NCBI GenBank assembly: GCA_001466705.2
Contig: LATX02000206.1
Span: 248,001 to 312,000, forward strand
Length of the DNA: 64,000 bases
Origin: Moniliophthora roreri
Taxonomy: Eukaryota; Basidiomycota; Agaricomycetes; Agaricales; Marasmiaceae
Direction of reading: 5' to 3'
The notes below the pieces were generated by a model. It had not been told where the DNA came from. It saw only the letters and a program-made list of their open reading frames with translations, and ran no database searches. Positions 33,512 to 44,525 of the stretch are shown piece by piece. The translations under genes and the position numbers were made by a program. Each line of letters opens with the position of its first letter. The stretch's first letter is position 1.

Positions 33512-35830
33512 CTGAAGAGTTTTGAATCAGGATACGTCGGTGGGTAAAACCGACATGCTTCATACAACTCTCTACTGACATAGTTCTATAGGGAGTGCCT
33601 TTCAACACTGGGGAGAGAAATACGGATCGACGCAGAGACAAGGGTGTGTACCGTAGCCTTGAGATGTGTCCTTGTTCTGATAGAATGGTCTTCAGATGAT
33701 AATCTCAGAACCCGTACACATGAAGGTATTTACGATGCACCACAAACAAAACAGCCTTATAACCGTCATTTAAAAGGCTCTCCTCGCTACACAGTTCAAC
33801 GAGTTTGAGAAAGGTTCGTCTTCTAGTAAGAGACGCATGTCATCGATGCTAAGGAACGATTACATTCCAGGCCCACCTCTCTTCTCCCAATGGAAGTCTC
33901 TCCTTGGTACCGGTGTCTTCAACTCGGATGGTAATGGATCGTATCTTCCTTCACTGAATGTTATACTGAGTTGGCTACGGGTTTCTTCCAGGTGAAATGT
34001 GGAAGTGAGTCGTCTTTACCTTGTTCCCAACAATCTGCTGAATCGAGCGTTGCAGATTTCATCGCAACATGACAAGCCCTTTCTTCAACAAGGACCGTAT
34101 TCGGGATTTTGAGATTTTCGATAGCCATGCGATCGATACCATTGGCCAGATGAAGAAACGGTTAGCTGAAGGACACCCCATCGAGTTTCAGGTACGTTTC
34201 TTTCATACCTCCTGTCTTTCTCATTTCATCTCAAGTGCTATACAGGACGCCATGGCTCGCTTCGCTCTCGATTCCGCTACCGAATTCCTGTGTGGAAAGA
34301 TCGTTCGCTCCTTGGATGCGGGATTACCTTACCCCAAATCATCTGGAATTGCCAACCCGGCATCGTTTACCAACCACCCATCTACCGTCTTTGTCAATGC
34401 ACTCATGAAGGGTCAAGAGCTCACAACTCGGCGAAACCGTACTGGTACGACGTGGCCTCTAGCCGAGTTTTGGGGCGATAAGGTGGCCGAGCAACGACAG
34501 ATTGTCGATGGTTTCGTAAAGCCGATTTTGGCAGATGTACTCGCAAAGAAGGCGAGTGGCGAGAAGAAGGCTTCTGAAGAGGAAGATTCCTTCTTTGGAC
34601 ATTTGGTCAACTACACGGAAGGTCGGTACAATATCCTCACTCTCTATAGCTATCGCTCACTTACCGAAACTCGACATAGATGAACAAGTGCTCCTAGATG
34701 AGCTGGTCAACATTTTGGTAGCATCCAGAGATACAGTTAGTATTATTCGTCGCCGTTTTCATGCGAGGTGCTCATTCTATCTAGATCGCCGCTCTTTTGA
34801 CATTCGGAATGTATGTGCTTACTCAGAGCCCTGATATCGCTCAACGGCTACGTGATGAAGTAATGAAGCATGTCGGCCCGACAAGTGCGCCGTCTTATGA
34901 TATTAAGGAAATGAAGTTCTTGAGGGTGTTCTTGGATGGTACGAGCCATTACCAGCCACTTGAAGCTGTGTCTAACGAAGTTTTGCAGAGACGCTGTATA
35001 TTCACCTTTGTACGTTACAAGATCATACTTGTTGCTGATCTTGCGGCTTATGATTCTCACTTACTTGCGTAGACCCTTCGATACGCGGTAAGCTTCATCT
35101 TCACTCCCTGTATAGCGATGTTGCTGATCTAGTCTTAGAACATTAGCCGGTCCTACAGCGATCCTCAATCCTCGCGACAGCACACGGCCGCTCTTTGTCC
35201 CCGCAAATACCAAGTAGGCATCTTCACAAGTTCTTGCTGTGCTGATGACTTATTCTGTCCATCATTTCGAAGGGTTCTGTATAGCATCTTTTTGTTTCAT
35301 CGACGTAAAGATTTGTGGGGACCAGATGGTATGCTTTGATGTCTCCCAGCGTTCGATGCGTGATGACCGATATCCATAATAGCCGATGAATTCGACCCCG
35401 ACCGTTTCATAGACCACCGGCTACATAAATATCTAGCTCCAAACCCGTTCATTTTCTTACCATTCGCTGGACTGCGTATCTGTCTGGGACAACAGGTCAG
35501 TACACTTGTGATCGTCATTCGTCATCGTGTTAATGACAAACATGATTCTTCTCCGCAGTTTGCGTACAATGAAGCCTCTTTCTTCCCCGTCTGTCTCTTG
35601 GAAAACTTTTCCTCTTTCACTTTTGCATCTGAGGCTCAGGAAGATTGCAAACTGCCAGAACATTGGAAGCATGCTTCAGGGACCCAAGGCCGTAATAAGA
35701 TTGTCTTGAGGATATACCTAACGATGTTTGTCAAAGTACGTGTCAATGTGTTCCGCCCCTTGTCAATTACAGTTCACTGATGCAACCCAACCATCTACAG
35801 GGCGGCCTATGGGCTAGAATGGCGCCATGA
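33512..35830 (+). pseudogene. Cytochrome P450, second copy, decayed
   Basis: This is a paralog of the P450 at 25406-28041, sharing its intron positions. Only the last 28 or so nt of exon 1 remain, so the membrane anchor and start codon are missing. Exon 2 lacks 19 nt after GGATCGACG, which shifts the frame. The helix K motif ETLR has become ETLY, losing the essential arginine. The heme loop is kept ([11 protein letters not shown], one codon shorter). Many intron and exon bases still match, so duplication was fairly recent. It should not make an active enzyme. Confidence 0.85.
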
Positions 35831-36293
35831 CCGCTACCGGTGTTGTGCAGTCATATGGACTGATACGAATCTGTATTTATTTGATCGGTGTACTTGCTAC
35901 TATAACTGTGTCATCATTAAACTTCATCTCTTTTTACTGTATCATTTGGTTCGGTTGTCGCCTCCAAGACTTAATCTCCAAGAGCCCCCGAGTATATGTC
36001 GCCGCTTTGGAGATTAGGTTGATGAACAGTGCCATTCCTGATTGTATGTATCGCTCAAACACCGACATGAAAAGGTTTGCGAACTTATGAATGATGCGGA
36101 GAATGGCGTCAAACTTGCGCCAACACAACATAACCCACGAATGATGCCCCACACCCTTTCGTTGCAGTTTGCTGTTTTCTCTTGTTTCAAACTCATCACA
36201 GGTTATTTATCCATTTGAACCTCAGGGCAGACTTCATGTCAAGTTGGAAAACTAGAAGAACTGATAGTGATAGCGATACACCCCATTCCTCTG
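33512..36293. repeat. Segmental duplication, copy B (about 2.8 kb)
   Basis: This is the partner of 25685-28490. The match ends near CCCCATTCCTCTGG (about 36281-36294), the same motif as in copy A. Confidence 0.8.
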
Positions 36294-37423
36294 GCAAACC
36301 AGCTCAGAAAGACGTACATCAATGCCACACCCCGAGTCCTTGTGGACGTGGCAGTCCAACAAATCGTCAGTTCGACGTTGCTGACCACGTTTCCCTTGAC
36401 CGCCTTACTCCATACCACCTCACGAATCCCACAGACAGTCTCTACTCGTGCAGCACCTCCAAGTACAGTGGTCTTGGGATGGCTACCTGACCAGGAGTTT
36501 GTTTCGGAGCAAGCAACCAAGGCTTCGTGTTTACTGTCGCATATCGGAGGGACTATCAGATCCTAGAAACTGCCGACGTTGGGTCTCTTGTGAGGATGTT
36601 ACTGCACGGAAACCAATAATGGGATCCCATCGTTGAGAACAGATATAACGTAGGCTTGATACGGTATTTGCGTGACATACAAAGCCAAATGTGAAGTTAT
36701 GTTAGAGACGGTAGTGTGATGGAAGTTGCACATTCTCCTCTTCGGAGCAGGGACTTGGATCGGCAAATGCTGAAGCCTGTGCTTATCTATCATAAAGGAA
36801 TCAGTCGCATGATCGAAGCAAAGAGAAATACAACAGCTACCTCCGATGATGTCCATAGGCGCCGAACCTTGAGCACAACCGATTGATTCGCTCGGCACTA
36901 CCGAGCCTGGAAAACCCCGATTTCTTTCCGTCCTTCCTATTCATCGGGTAGATACGACATTTCCAAGTAGATTTGGCGACTGTGCTTCGATTCGGGAGTA
37001 GAGTTCGAGGTTGAGAAGTTTTCATCAAATCAAATCAGTCATTCCCGGAAATTTTGTTCTTCGAGCCCATTTTTCGTGACCTGGATTGTCTATAGGCCAG
37101 TCATAAACATAAGGATAACCTTTTAAGGAATCCCGATGCCTTTTTACCGGTGTCCGTCTCCCTTCGGCTCTACAGAATCAGCCCCCAATCATCGCCTACT
37201 AGTTGCAATTGCCTAAAATAGCTTCCCGGGACATGCTCGTCTTGAGGGTTGAATAAAGCTGCAATCAGCCTTTCATAGAAAATCCGAGTCAGTGAGAGGA
37301 ATATTGAGAATTAAAACTCTGGTTTTACTGATGAACGAGGGTCGGGTTCATGGTGGTAACCATCAGAGAGACGCGTCACACTGCTTCATTCTCAAACCAC
37401 CACCATCACCACCATCCAAGGGA
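36294..37423. other. No recognisable gene
   Basis: A 99-codon plus-strand frame (36267-36566) and minus-strand frames (36599-37028) show no motif that I recognise. No convincing splice chain links them. The last 40 bases before 37424 contain an ACC-rich tract (CCACCACCATCACCACCATCC) typical of a 5'UTR. Confidence 0.35.
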
Positions 37424-38746
37424 ATGCCGTCGAAAAGTTCCATGGTCTCTATTTTACTTTAACTTTTATTAAGACGAATACTGATTCAGATTTTACAAAG
37501 GTCCACAAACCGCCCTATCACTTGCCCCTAGAGATTACTCGAGAGGTGGTGTCGTACAGGGAGTCATTCCGCGATTTACGCAACTTTTCCTTCGTTTCGC
37601 GAGCATGGCGCCAAGCAACTCTTCCTTTTCTCTTCCATGGAATCAAGATCATTGATGAAGGTGACATGACTCAATGCCAGGAGCTGCTAAGTTCGTCCCC
37701 TGATATCACAAACTACATCCGTCAGTTGTCCCTCAGCCGCTGTCTTAGTATACCCACATCGTCACCATTAATGACAGGCCTCGTAGTGTTTTCTTGGAGG
37801 GTACCCAACACATACCCTGCCAAAACCGGAATCGACGTTAGTGATTTCATACGAATATTTCCCAATCTGCGACGGGTAGTGGTTTCCGGAGCATTTGCCA
37901 ATGTAAAAGCACTCGTATGCTTCCTGAAGCAAGTCTGTGGACCTACAGTGCGAGAACTTACGTTGCATGGTTTGGAGCTATGCAGCTCCTCTAAAGAGCT
38001 CGACGTACCCCAGCTTGATTTGTCGGCATTAGAAAACCTCGGGATCGCTTCAGCAAGGCACTCTGACTTGCTTCTCAATTCCATCCTTGCTCCAAAGTCC
38101 CTTGCCATCACATCGTACTCATTATGGTCCCGCTCCCTTTCCCTGCTCCTTGCTAAAGTGGCAGGGACACTCACCTTGCTAAAACTAGACATGCAGTCAG
38201 TTTCAAACGTATGTGGTAAGCCTTGCATTTACATATGGCAATGTGACGCATGACTCGATAAACTTTGAAAATACAGGCAGACCATTTAACCCTCAGTCCC
38301 TCCCTGTCCTTGAAAAGATCGCCCTCCAATTCGTTGCCATTCGCTTCCGCTACGAGTTCCATCCTAACTCGGTGCTACATTGGGCGCGAAACTACCTCCA
38401 CCTTTTTGAGGCACCCGAACTCATCGTACTCGAGCTCTGTTTTTCCGAGACGGCACCACGGGACATGACATACTTCGTAGCATCCTACAACTGGAAAAGC
38501 TTTTGCGCCCTGCTCTTGGAGCGTTATCCCAAGATTCAGGAGCTCACGATACATGTCAGCAAACGTGTCAAAGCGACTATAGCATTCAGGCAATCTAAGA
38601 GGGCGATGCTGGAAAATCAGTTCAAGGAGTATATTCCGGCTTCTTTTTTCGATGATAGGCGGATAACCGTGATATGGGGTGAGTTTTCAATGTCTTGTTC
38701 CGTGCGAAGGTTCTACTCATGATACTACTCATATGAAGATGAATGA
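37424..38746 (+). CDS. F-box-like protein, tandem pair member 1
   Basis: This predicts about 381 residues in four exons: 37424-37444, 37501-38215, 38277-38678 and 38739-38746. After MPSKSSM, exon 2 starts VHKPPYH and reads LPLEITREVVSYRESFRDLR then FSFVSRAWRQATLPFLFHGI, an F-box-like motif, followed by a leucine-rich region with FPNLRRVVVSGAF, CGPTVRELTLHGLEL and LLLERYPKIQELTI. The last exon has 8 nt and codes only for the end of WGDE. The 37424 start is inferred from the splice site; no in-frame ATG exists without it. This is a different family from the four F-box copies at 1-21 kb. It probably acts as a ubiquitin-ligase adaptor, substrate unknown. The paralog at 39597 shares layout and 3' flank. 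Confidence 0.78.
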
Positions 38747-38935
38747 AGGGATCTGCCTCCAGTACTCCTACTCCTCCGGGTCTCTCAACTCCCCTTAAAA
38801 CGAGTCAAGCTCTGATAATGACAGTGCTTCTTCCCAATTTTGATTAACGACCGTTCTTGCCATCCTGATGCACCATCAAAACATACGTACGATACATTTT
38901 CTCGATACACGCTCCTGCAGCGCCAGCTCCGTAAC

Positions 38936-39306
38936 AATACGAGCATGTACACCAATAAGCCCCAAGCTCTGTTCGGGGCTTCTTGCCACTGAATTTGCCC
39001 TCAAAAAGATCCCAGTTCGAGTGAACGCATTGCTGCCGGGCGTTTTCTTGTCCAGATTGGCGCCTGAGTTTCCTAGTGGTACGGAAATCTCTCTGGTGCC
39101 GCGTCTTCCTGGGGCTATCAATCCGATTCCGCTGCAAAGGTCTGGAAGGTGTGTTAAGGTTATCAAATATGCGAGACCTGAAGAAACTTACAAATTCGAA
39201 CAGAGAGGAGGAACTTGGGTTCGCAGCCGTATATCTTGCTTCTAACGCATATACAAATGGCGCTCATTTACGTGTGGACGGGGGTCATTACCTGGTCAAT
39301 CCATAA
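38936..39306 (+). pseudogene. Short-chain dehydrogenase, C-terminal remnant
   Basis: The piece LLATEFALKKIPVRVNALLP with GVF following, then PIPLQRSGR, an intron (39151-39205), EEELGFAAVYLASNAYTNGA and LRVDGGHYLVNP, matches the last 100 or so residues of short-chain dehydrogenase/reductases of the Rossmann type. The cofactor-binding N-terminus (TGxxxGIG) and the YxxxK active site are missing. It lies in the flank between the two tandem F-box-like genes and interrupts their duplication. Confidence 0.7.
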
Positions 39307-39596
39307 GCCATAATTTTAGAAGAGAATCATATAATCACCTTGAAATGTATGCTTAGCTCATTTGTAGTGCTAGTACTGTTCCTCAGGGACGAAAGTTGAA
39401 GCAGCAAGGTCTCGAGCTGAGGTTCGAAGATGGCCGTTGACAATGACGATGAGATGCCTGCCGGGCACGTGGAGGGCTGAGTTTCAATAGGAGTCCTGCA
39501 TATCGACGGCCAATCTGAAAAGACGCGTACGCGTCGCTTATTTGGTTCCCTGTCTTCTTGTTCTGACCACTACCATCACCACTCAGTCTCCAGATC

Positions 39597-40959
39597 ATGT
39601 CTCTGATCCCTGAACGGCTCTTCAAGAGTCTCTTCACTTTTCGTCTGAAGCAGACAAAAGCCACCAGTTACCGACGACGAAAGAATTCAAAGTCCTCGCA
39701 TTATCGCTTACCTTTGGAGATTACTCGTGAAGTGATGTCGTACAGAGATTCTTACCACGATCTATGCAATTTCTCCCTCGTTTCGCGAACATGGCGCCAG
39801 GCAGCCCTTCCGCTTCTATTCCACAGGATCGAAATCGCTCACGAAGACGATATGCGCCACTGCCAACAGCTGCTAAATTCATCCCAGGACATTACAAACT
39901 GTGTCCGGTTTTTCATCGTCAACCCTCACATGTGCAAACCATTCAATCCTGCCAGTACCCTCTTATCGCTGCCATCGATGCCAGGCGTCGTAGAATTCGC
40001 TTGGTGGGCGCCTAGCGAATACCCCATCAGAACGCAAACGGTTATCAGTCACTTCATGCACTCATTCCCCAATCTGCGACGTGTATCGGTTTTCGGAGCA
40101 TTTATTGATGCAAGAGCACTCGTGTGCTTTCTAAAGCAAGTCTGCGGACCTACAGTGCGAGAACTCATGTTGCACGCTTTGCAGTTCATATGGAATTCGC
40201 CCGAATCAGAGCTTGACGTACCTCGGCTTGATTTATCGGCATTAGAAAGCTTCGAAGTTGACGGTTCGGAAAGTTACTCTGACTTCATCCTCAATTCCGT
40301 CATTGCTCCACAGTCCCTTACTGTCACGTTGTACTCGTTCTGGCCCGACTCGCCTTACCTGCTATTCGCCAAAGTGGCAGCGACGATCACCCAGCTCAAC
40401 CTGATCATCAATCCGGGTCCAAACACATATGGTGAGCGCTGGATTTTACATCTACCAATGTTACGCACAACTCAACCAAAGCACAGGGAGATTATTGGTA
40501 CCTATGCCCACTACGCTTCAATCGTTCCCTGTCCTTGAAAAGTTTGCCCTCAATTTTGCTGCCATCCGTCTCGGTGAAGAGTACCATCCTGCAACAGTAC
40601 TATATTGGGCACAAGCTTTCTTCCCACTCTTTGACGCTCCCGGACTCACCTCACTCGAGCTATGCTTTGTCATGGCAGCATCACTCGAAATGCTCGAAGT
40701 TATCAAATTTTATGATTGGAAAACCTTTTGCGCTCTCCTCCTGGAGCGTTATCCCAAGATCCAGGAGCTCATCATACGTGTCAGACCAAGTACGGAGTTT
40801 GGGAGATCCAAGAGAATGATGCTGGAAAACGAGGTCAAGAAGCATATCCCAGCTTCTTCTTTCGGTGGTAGGCGGATAATCGTAATATGGGGTGAGTTTC
40901 TCAATGTTATGCTCCATGCGAACGTTTACTCATGCTATCACTCATACGAAGATGAATGA
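39597..40959 (+). CDS. F-box-like protein, tandem pair member 2
   Basis: This predicts about 415 residues in three exons: 39597-40431, 40487-40891 and 40952-40959. An arginine/lysine-rich N-terminus (RRRKNSKSS) precedes the F-box-like LPLEITREVMSYRDSYHDLC and FSLVSRTWRQAALPLLFHRI. The leucine-rich part repeats FPNLRRVSVFGAF, FLKQVCGPTVRELMLHAL and LLLERYPKIQELII. The terminal 8-nt exon and WGDE end are shared with the upstream copy. The two differ mainly at the N-terminus: here the first intron is absent and the leader is longer. The 3' flanks (38820-38935 and 41050-41140) also match, so the unit was duplicated with its downstream sequence. It appears intact. Confidence 0.83.
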
Positions 40960-41985
40960 AGGATTTAGCCCCAGTACTCCTACTCCTTCGGGTCCGACGC
41001 GTCAAGCTTCGATGACAGTGACGATTCTTCTCTCCAGTCCAGATTGGGACGGTTCTTGCGATTCTGATACATGGTCGAGTCACCATGATAACTCTACGAT
41101 ACATTTTCTTGACACACCTTCTTGCGGTCCGACTCTGTGAGGGACTTTGGACCTCTGATTCTTGGACATTTCTTGGCCGCTTGTTACTGCTACATTGTTA
41201 GTACGATACTTTAGCATTATCAGTACTAGACGTATAAACTGTGTACGAACTGCAATACGTCAATGTGAGATACTATCTCTGCTTTCACCATGCTGGGGTG
41301 GCACTCCTTGGCAAGTTTCTGAGAACGGAGAGCAGGGAGGCGAGAACAGCACGCATGAAACCACTGGAGGGAGATGATCAGGGTCCTTGAAGAACGTGCT
41401 TTGCCCGAGCTTCGGCCGACATCTGCTGAACGTGTCAAGAAAGGACATAAGATAAATCGGAGGGAAGAATATACAGCCCCAAGCGCATTTCCCATATCTG
41501 TAAGCATTGGTCACTGTACTGCTTGCACAGTGAAAATGGCGCAAAGGCGAGCGCGCGAAAACTTGTACAGCCACTCAGCCCTTTCGGCTATTCCGCTCTT
41601 GACCACCGACGTCACACCAACGCACAAAAGACCATGTTCTACATAACGGAGCGTCTGCTCGTCCACTCGTCTCTTCACCCCTTCTGTGCAGCGACGCTTC
41701 ATCCGGGCCCAAGTATCTAGCCTATGCTCACTGGTCACCTCTCGCAGTCTCAAGCTTCTTTCGTTTTTCGTCGTTGCTTTCGGGACAACTCAAGATGGAG
41801 ATAAATGACTGGAAGACAAGCTGCAATTGTATCAGCCATTCCTGGTGAATATCATCTATGGCGGTGAAGGCAGTCTTGGAACCGGTACGTGTGTCATACC
41901 TTTATCTTATGTCGTCCTCAAGTCATTCGGTTCTTCAAAGGGAAGTGTTCCTCCACCTGGAGAAGAAGAAGGATTATTCTCGATA
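40960..41985. other. Duplicated 3' flank, then no recognisable gene
   Basis: Up to about 41140 it matches the flank of the first F-box-like gene. From there to the P450 relic no motif or splice chain is recognised; frames of 70-105 codons on both strands overlap and look random. Confidence 0.4.
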
Positions 41986-41989
41986 TTCA

Positions 41990-43305
41990 TTGTGAAGCCA
42001 GGGCTTACCATTACCCCCAAACAATCTGGGTTATCTGATCTGTCGTCGTTTACCGATCACCCCATCCACCGTCTTCATTAAATGCGTTCATGAAGGGAAA
42101 GGAACTTACGACCCGCACAGGTGCGATATGGCAGAATATCAGAGAGGTGATAAAGTGGCAGAACGGAGGACTTGAATTGATGGTTTCGTGTAGCCCAGTT
42201 TGACAGATGCGCTGAACAATGGAAAGAAGCCCCCCCCTGAAGACGACGAGCCTTTTCTTTGGTCATCTTGTCAATTACGCACCGCGGCACATTTCCCCCA
42301 AAAAAACGCTTTCCAGGACTATCTGCTCATCAAGACCTGATATAGATAACGAAGCGATTCTGGGATGAGTTTGTCGACGTTCTGGAAGCATCAAGGGATA
42401 CAATTAGTACTCCTCATTTCATTTCCGTCCCTGTATGAGTAAACTTGTTCCGACTCTCACAGCACCCGGCCCTTTTGATGTCTATGGCGTATATTTTTTA
42501 CACGAAGCCCGCGTATCGTTAAACGCCTTCGCGATGAAGTAACTAGGCATGTCGGACCGACCACCATCTTACAATGATACGGGAAATTACTTGCGGGCAT
42601 TCTTAAACGGTAAGGACCTTCCATGTTTCTTAACTATTTCACCCATGTCAGCTCCACGATCCTGGTTTGTGCAACCTACACGTCTCACAGCCCATTCAGT
42701 TCACAATTCAAGTATCAACGTCACTCCTTGTTGAATCATGGCTAATCTGTCTGTTTTTAGAACAGCTACCGGTCCTGCCATGGTGCTCAATTCGAAGAGT
42801 TGTACACGCCCGCTCTTTATCCCCGCGAATATCAAAGAGGCGTTACGAAAACTTCTGGTTATTTTTGCCGTGTTTACTATGTATAGCATCCTTCTGATTC
42901 ATCATCATCGTAAAGGTTTATAGAGCCCCGACGGTACGCTTTGATATTTCCTAGCATCTGATGTATTTTTGACATATGTCTACAGCTCTACAGCTGATGC
43001 ATTCGATCCGTTTACTCGACCAGCGTCTACTAAGGCACTTCGCTCCGAATCCTTTGATCTCAGACCATATATCTCTTCAGGATGACTTTGGACCATCATC
43101 CTTTGTTCTCGTTGAATGACAGCGCCTTTCCCGTTGTCCGCTGTCAATCACGAAGTCTCTTTCTTCGTCATCCGTCTGTTGTGGAACACTTCCTTCCTCT
43201 CTTTGATTCTAGAAGCTCAAGAGGTACCGAACAACCGGAGGATTGGAGAAAAGTGTCTAGATTCTGGAATCAAGGGCCGTGATAAGATTGTTCTAAAGGC
43301 GTAGA
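41990..43305 (+). pseudogene. Cytochrome P450, third copy, heavily decayed
   Basis: Homology to the intact P450 starts near 41990 (matching CCCCAAATCATCTGG of exon 8) and runs to a GRDKIVLKA end at about 43303. Recognisable parts are TTTACCGATCACCCCATCC, the KGKELTTR block, the helix I region near 42370, and ASTKALRSESFDL-like remnants before the lost heme loop. Frames break every 50-100 bases. The N-terminal half is absent. This copy is older than the one at 33512. Confidence 0.65.
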
Positions 43306-43559
43306 CGTCCTCGAATTTGTCTAGCCGACTCCCGCAGTCTCTCACAAATGTAGTCGAAACATTGACGTGTACTGTATTGCCCGCGGATGCACACTTGATC
43401 TACCAATTACCTGAATCACAATCCGAATCAATACCCGCCGCGTAATTTCAAAGCATCACATCCTTCTTTTTCAAGGGGGGAATACCCCGTCTGATTGGTC
43501 CACACTGAACGAAAGAGCCAATCAACTTGTATGTACACATCGGCTTGCTTATAAGCGAT
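43306..43559. other. No recognisable gene
   Basis: Spacer between two relics. It contains a run of G residues near 43477 and nothing else of note. Confidence 0.3.
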
Positions 43560-44330
43560 CACCTCTGGCTCGCCAATGATTATCGAGGGCAAGGTTTTCC
43601 CACTCGATCAACACTACGCCATTGTTCTTGAGAAGGTGCTCTTGGGATACATTGTTATGGTGAATACCTCGTCCGCGTGCGAAATCAGAGTTTGGAAGGC
43701 ATGACGGAGCTATTGATCATTCAGTGTCAAATGATGGCAATATCATGGAACCGTTCGGGGATTATGGAACGTTGGGGGGGGGAGCATTCTAGCTTCCTCT
43801 GCAAAGTGGCAAAAAAAAAAAACTTTGACAAGTACTCTAAAGCCAGCAAGTGTGCCACAACGTCGTAAATGACGATCTAGTAAAGGAAATTAGTAGATTG
43901 TGCGGCAGACTCTGCTGTAAAAAAGTCATACCTCATTAAAAGGCCGAAACAGTACGGGATAGTGTCGCCCTGATACTTCTCGAGTGCTACGTATGCGTCA
44001 TGTTGATTTTGAATGTCTGCGCCCTCCATTGTGCTTTGATGGAGGAAGCCATCCATGTTTCGGAGTGCTCCGTATCCGAAAGGTTTGATAAAAGTTTCTG
44101 CAATTGTGTGTTAAATGAAAGGGACGGTAACTTCCTCAGAGACTCTCGGAGGGTCTTTGCAGCGAAAGCTTGATGCGTGAGCCAGTAGAAAGCCTTCGAG
44201 ACTCGTAGTCAGGTTGGTGCCAGCATTAATATCGGTGTGAGCGATATTCCTGGCAGCTCCTTTGTTCCCTGGGTGCTGGAAAGAGTACGGATGGAAGAGA
44301 CTGACGCGAATGGCGAAATAGAATATAACG
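43560..44330 (-). pseudogene. Kinase-like protein relic
   Basis: On the minus strand the pieces AYVALEKYQGDTIPYCFGLL (about 43990), then RGIHHNNVSQEHLLKN and GVVLIEWENLAL (about 43600-43690) resemble the middle and catalytic loop of fungal kinase-fold proteins, in a different sequence group from the relic at 21275. They lie in different frames and carry stops, and a poly-A run of 13 or so bases (about 43810) interrupts the region between them. Confidence 0.5.
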
Positions 44331-44525
44331 GCCGATTAACACTGATATAGGAAGCTTGAGAGTCGGTGCCAAAGGAACGTGGTCAACACAACCACAGCCT
44401 GTTTGCTCTCGGTCTCATACCAGTTCGCAGCTCTACCTCCAACCGATGCAAGATTACAATAACTCATATGTACAACACGAAACACATTGACAGCGTGAAT
44501 CAACGCCCGAATACACAAATACACA

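Noticed and set aside
36267..36566. 99-codon frame with a hydrophobic stretch
   Set aside because: I could not assign a family or find a splice chain; it begins inside the duplicated P450 3' flank, which argues against a real start there.
37722..38228. 168-codon minus-strand frame
   Set aside because: Antisense to the F-box-like gene at 37424-38746.
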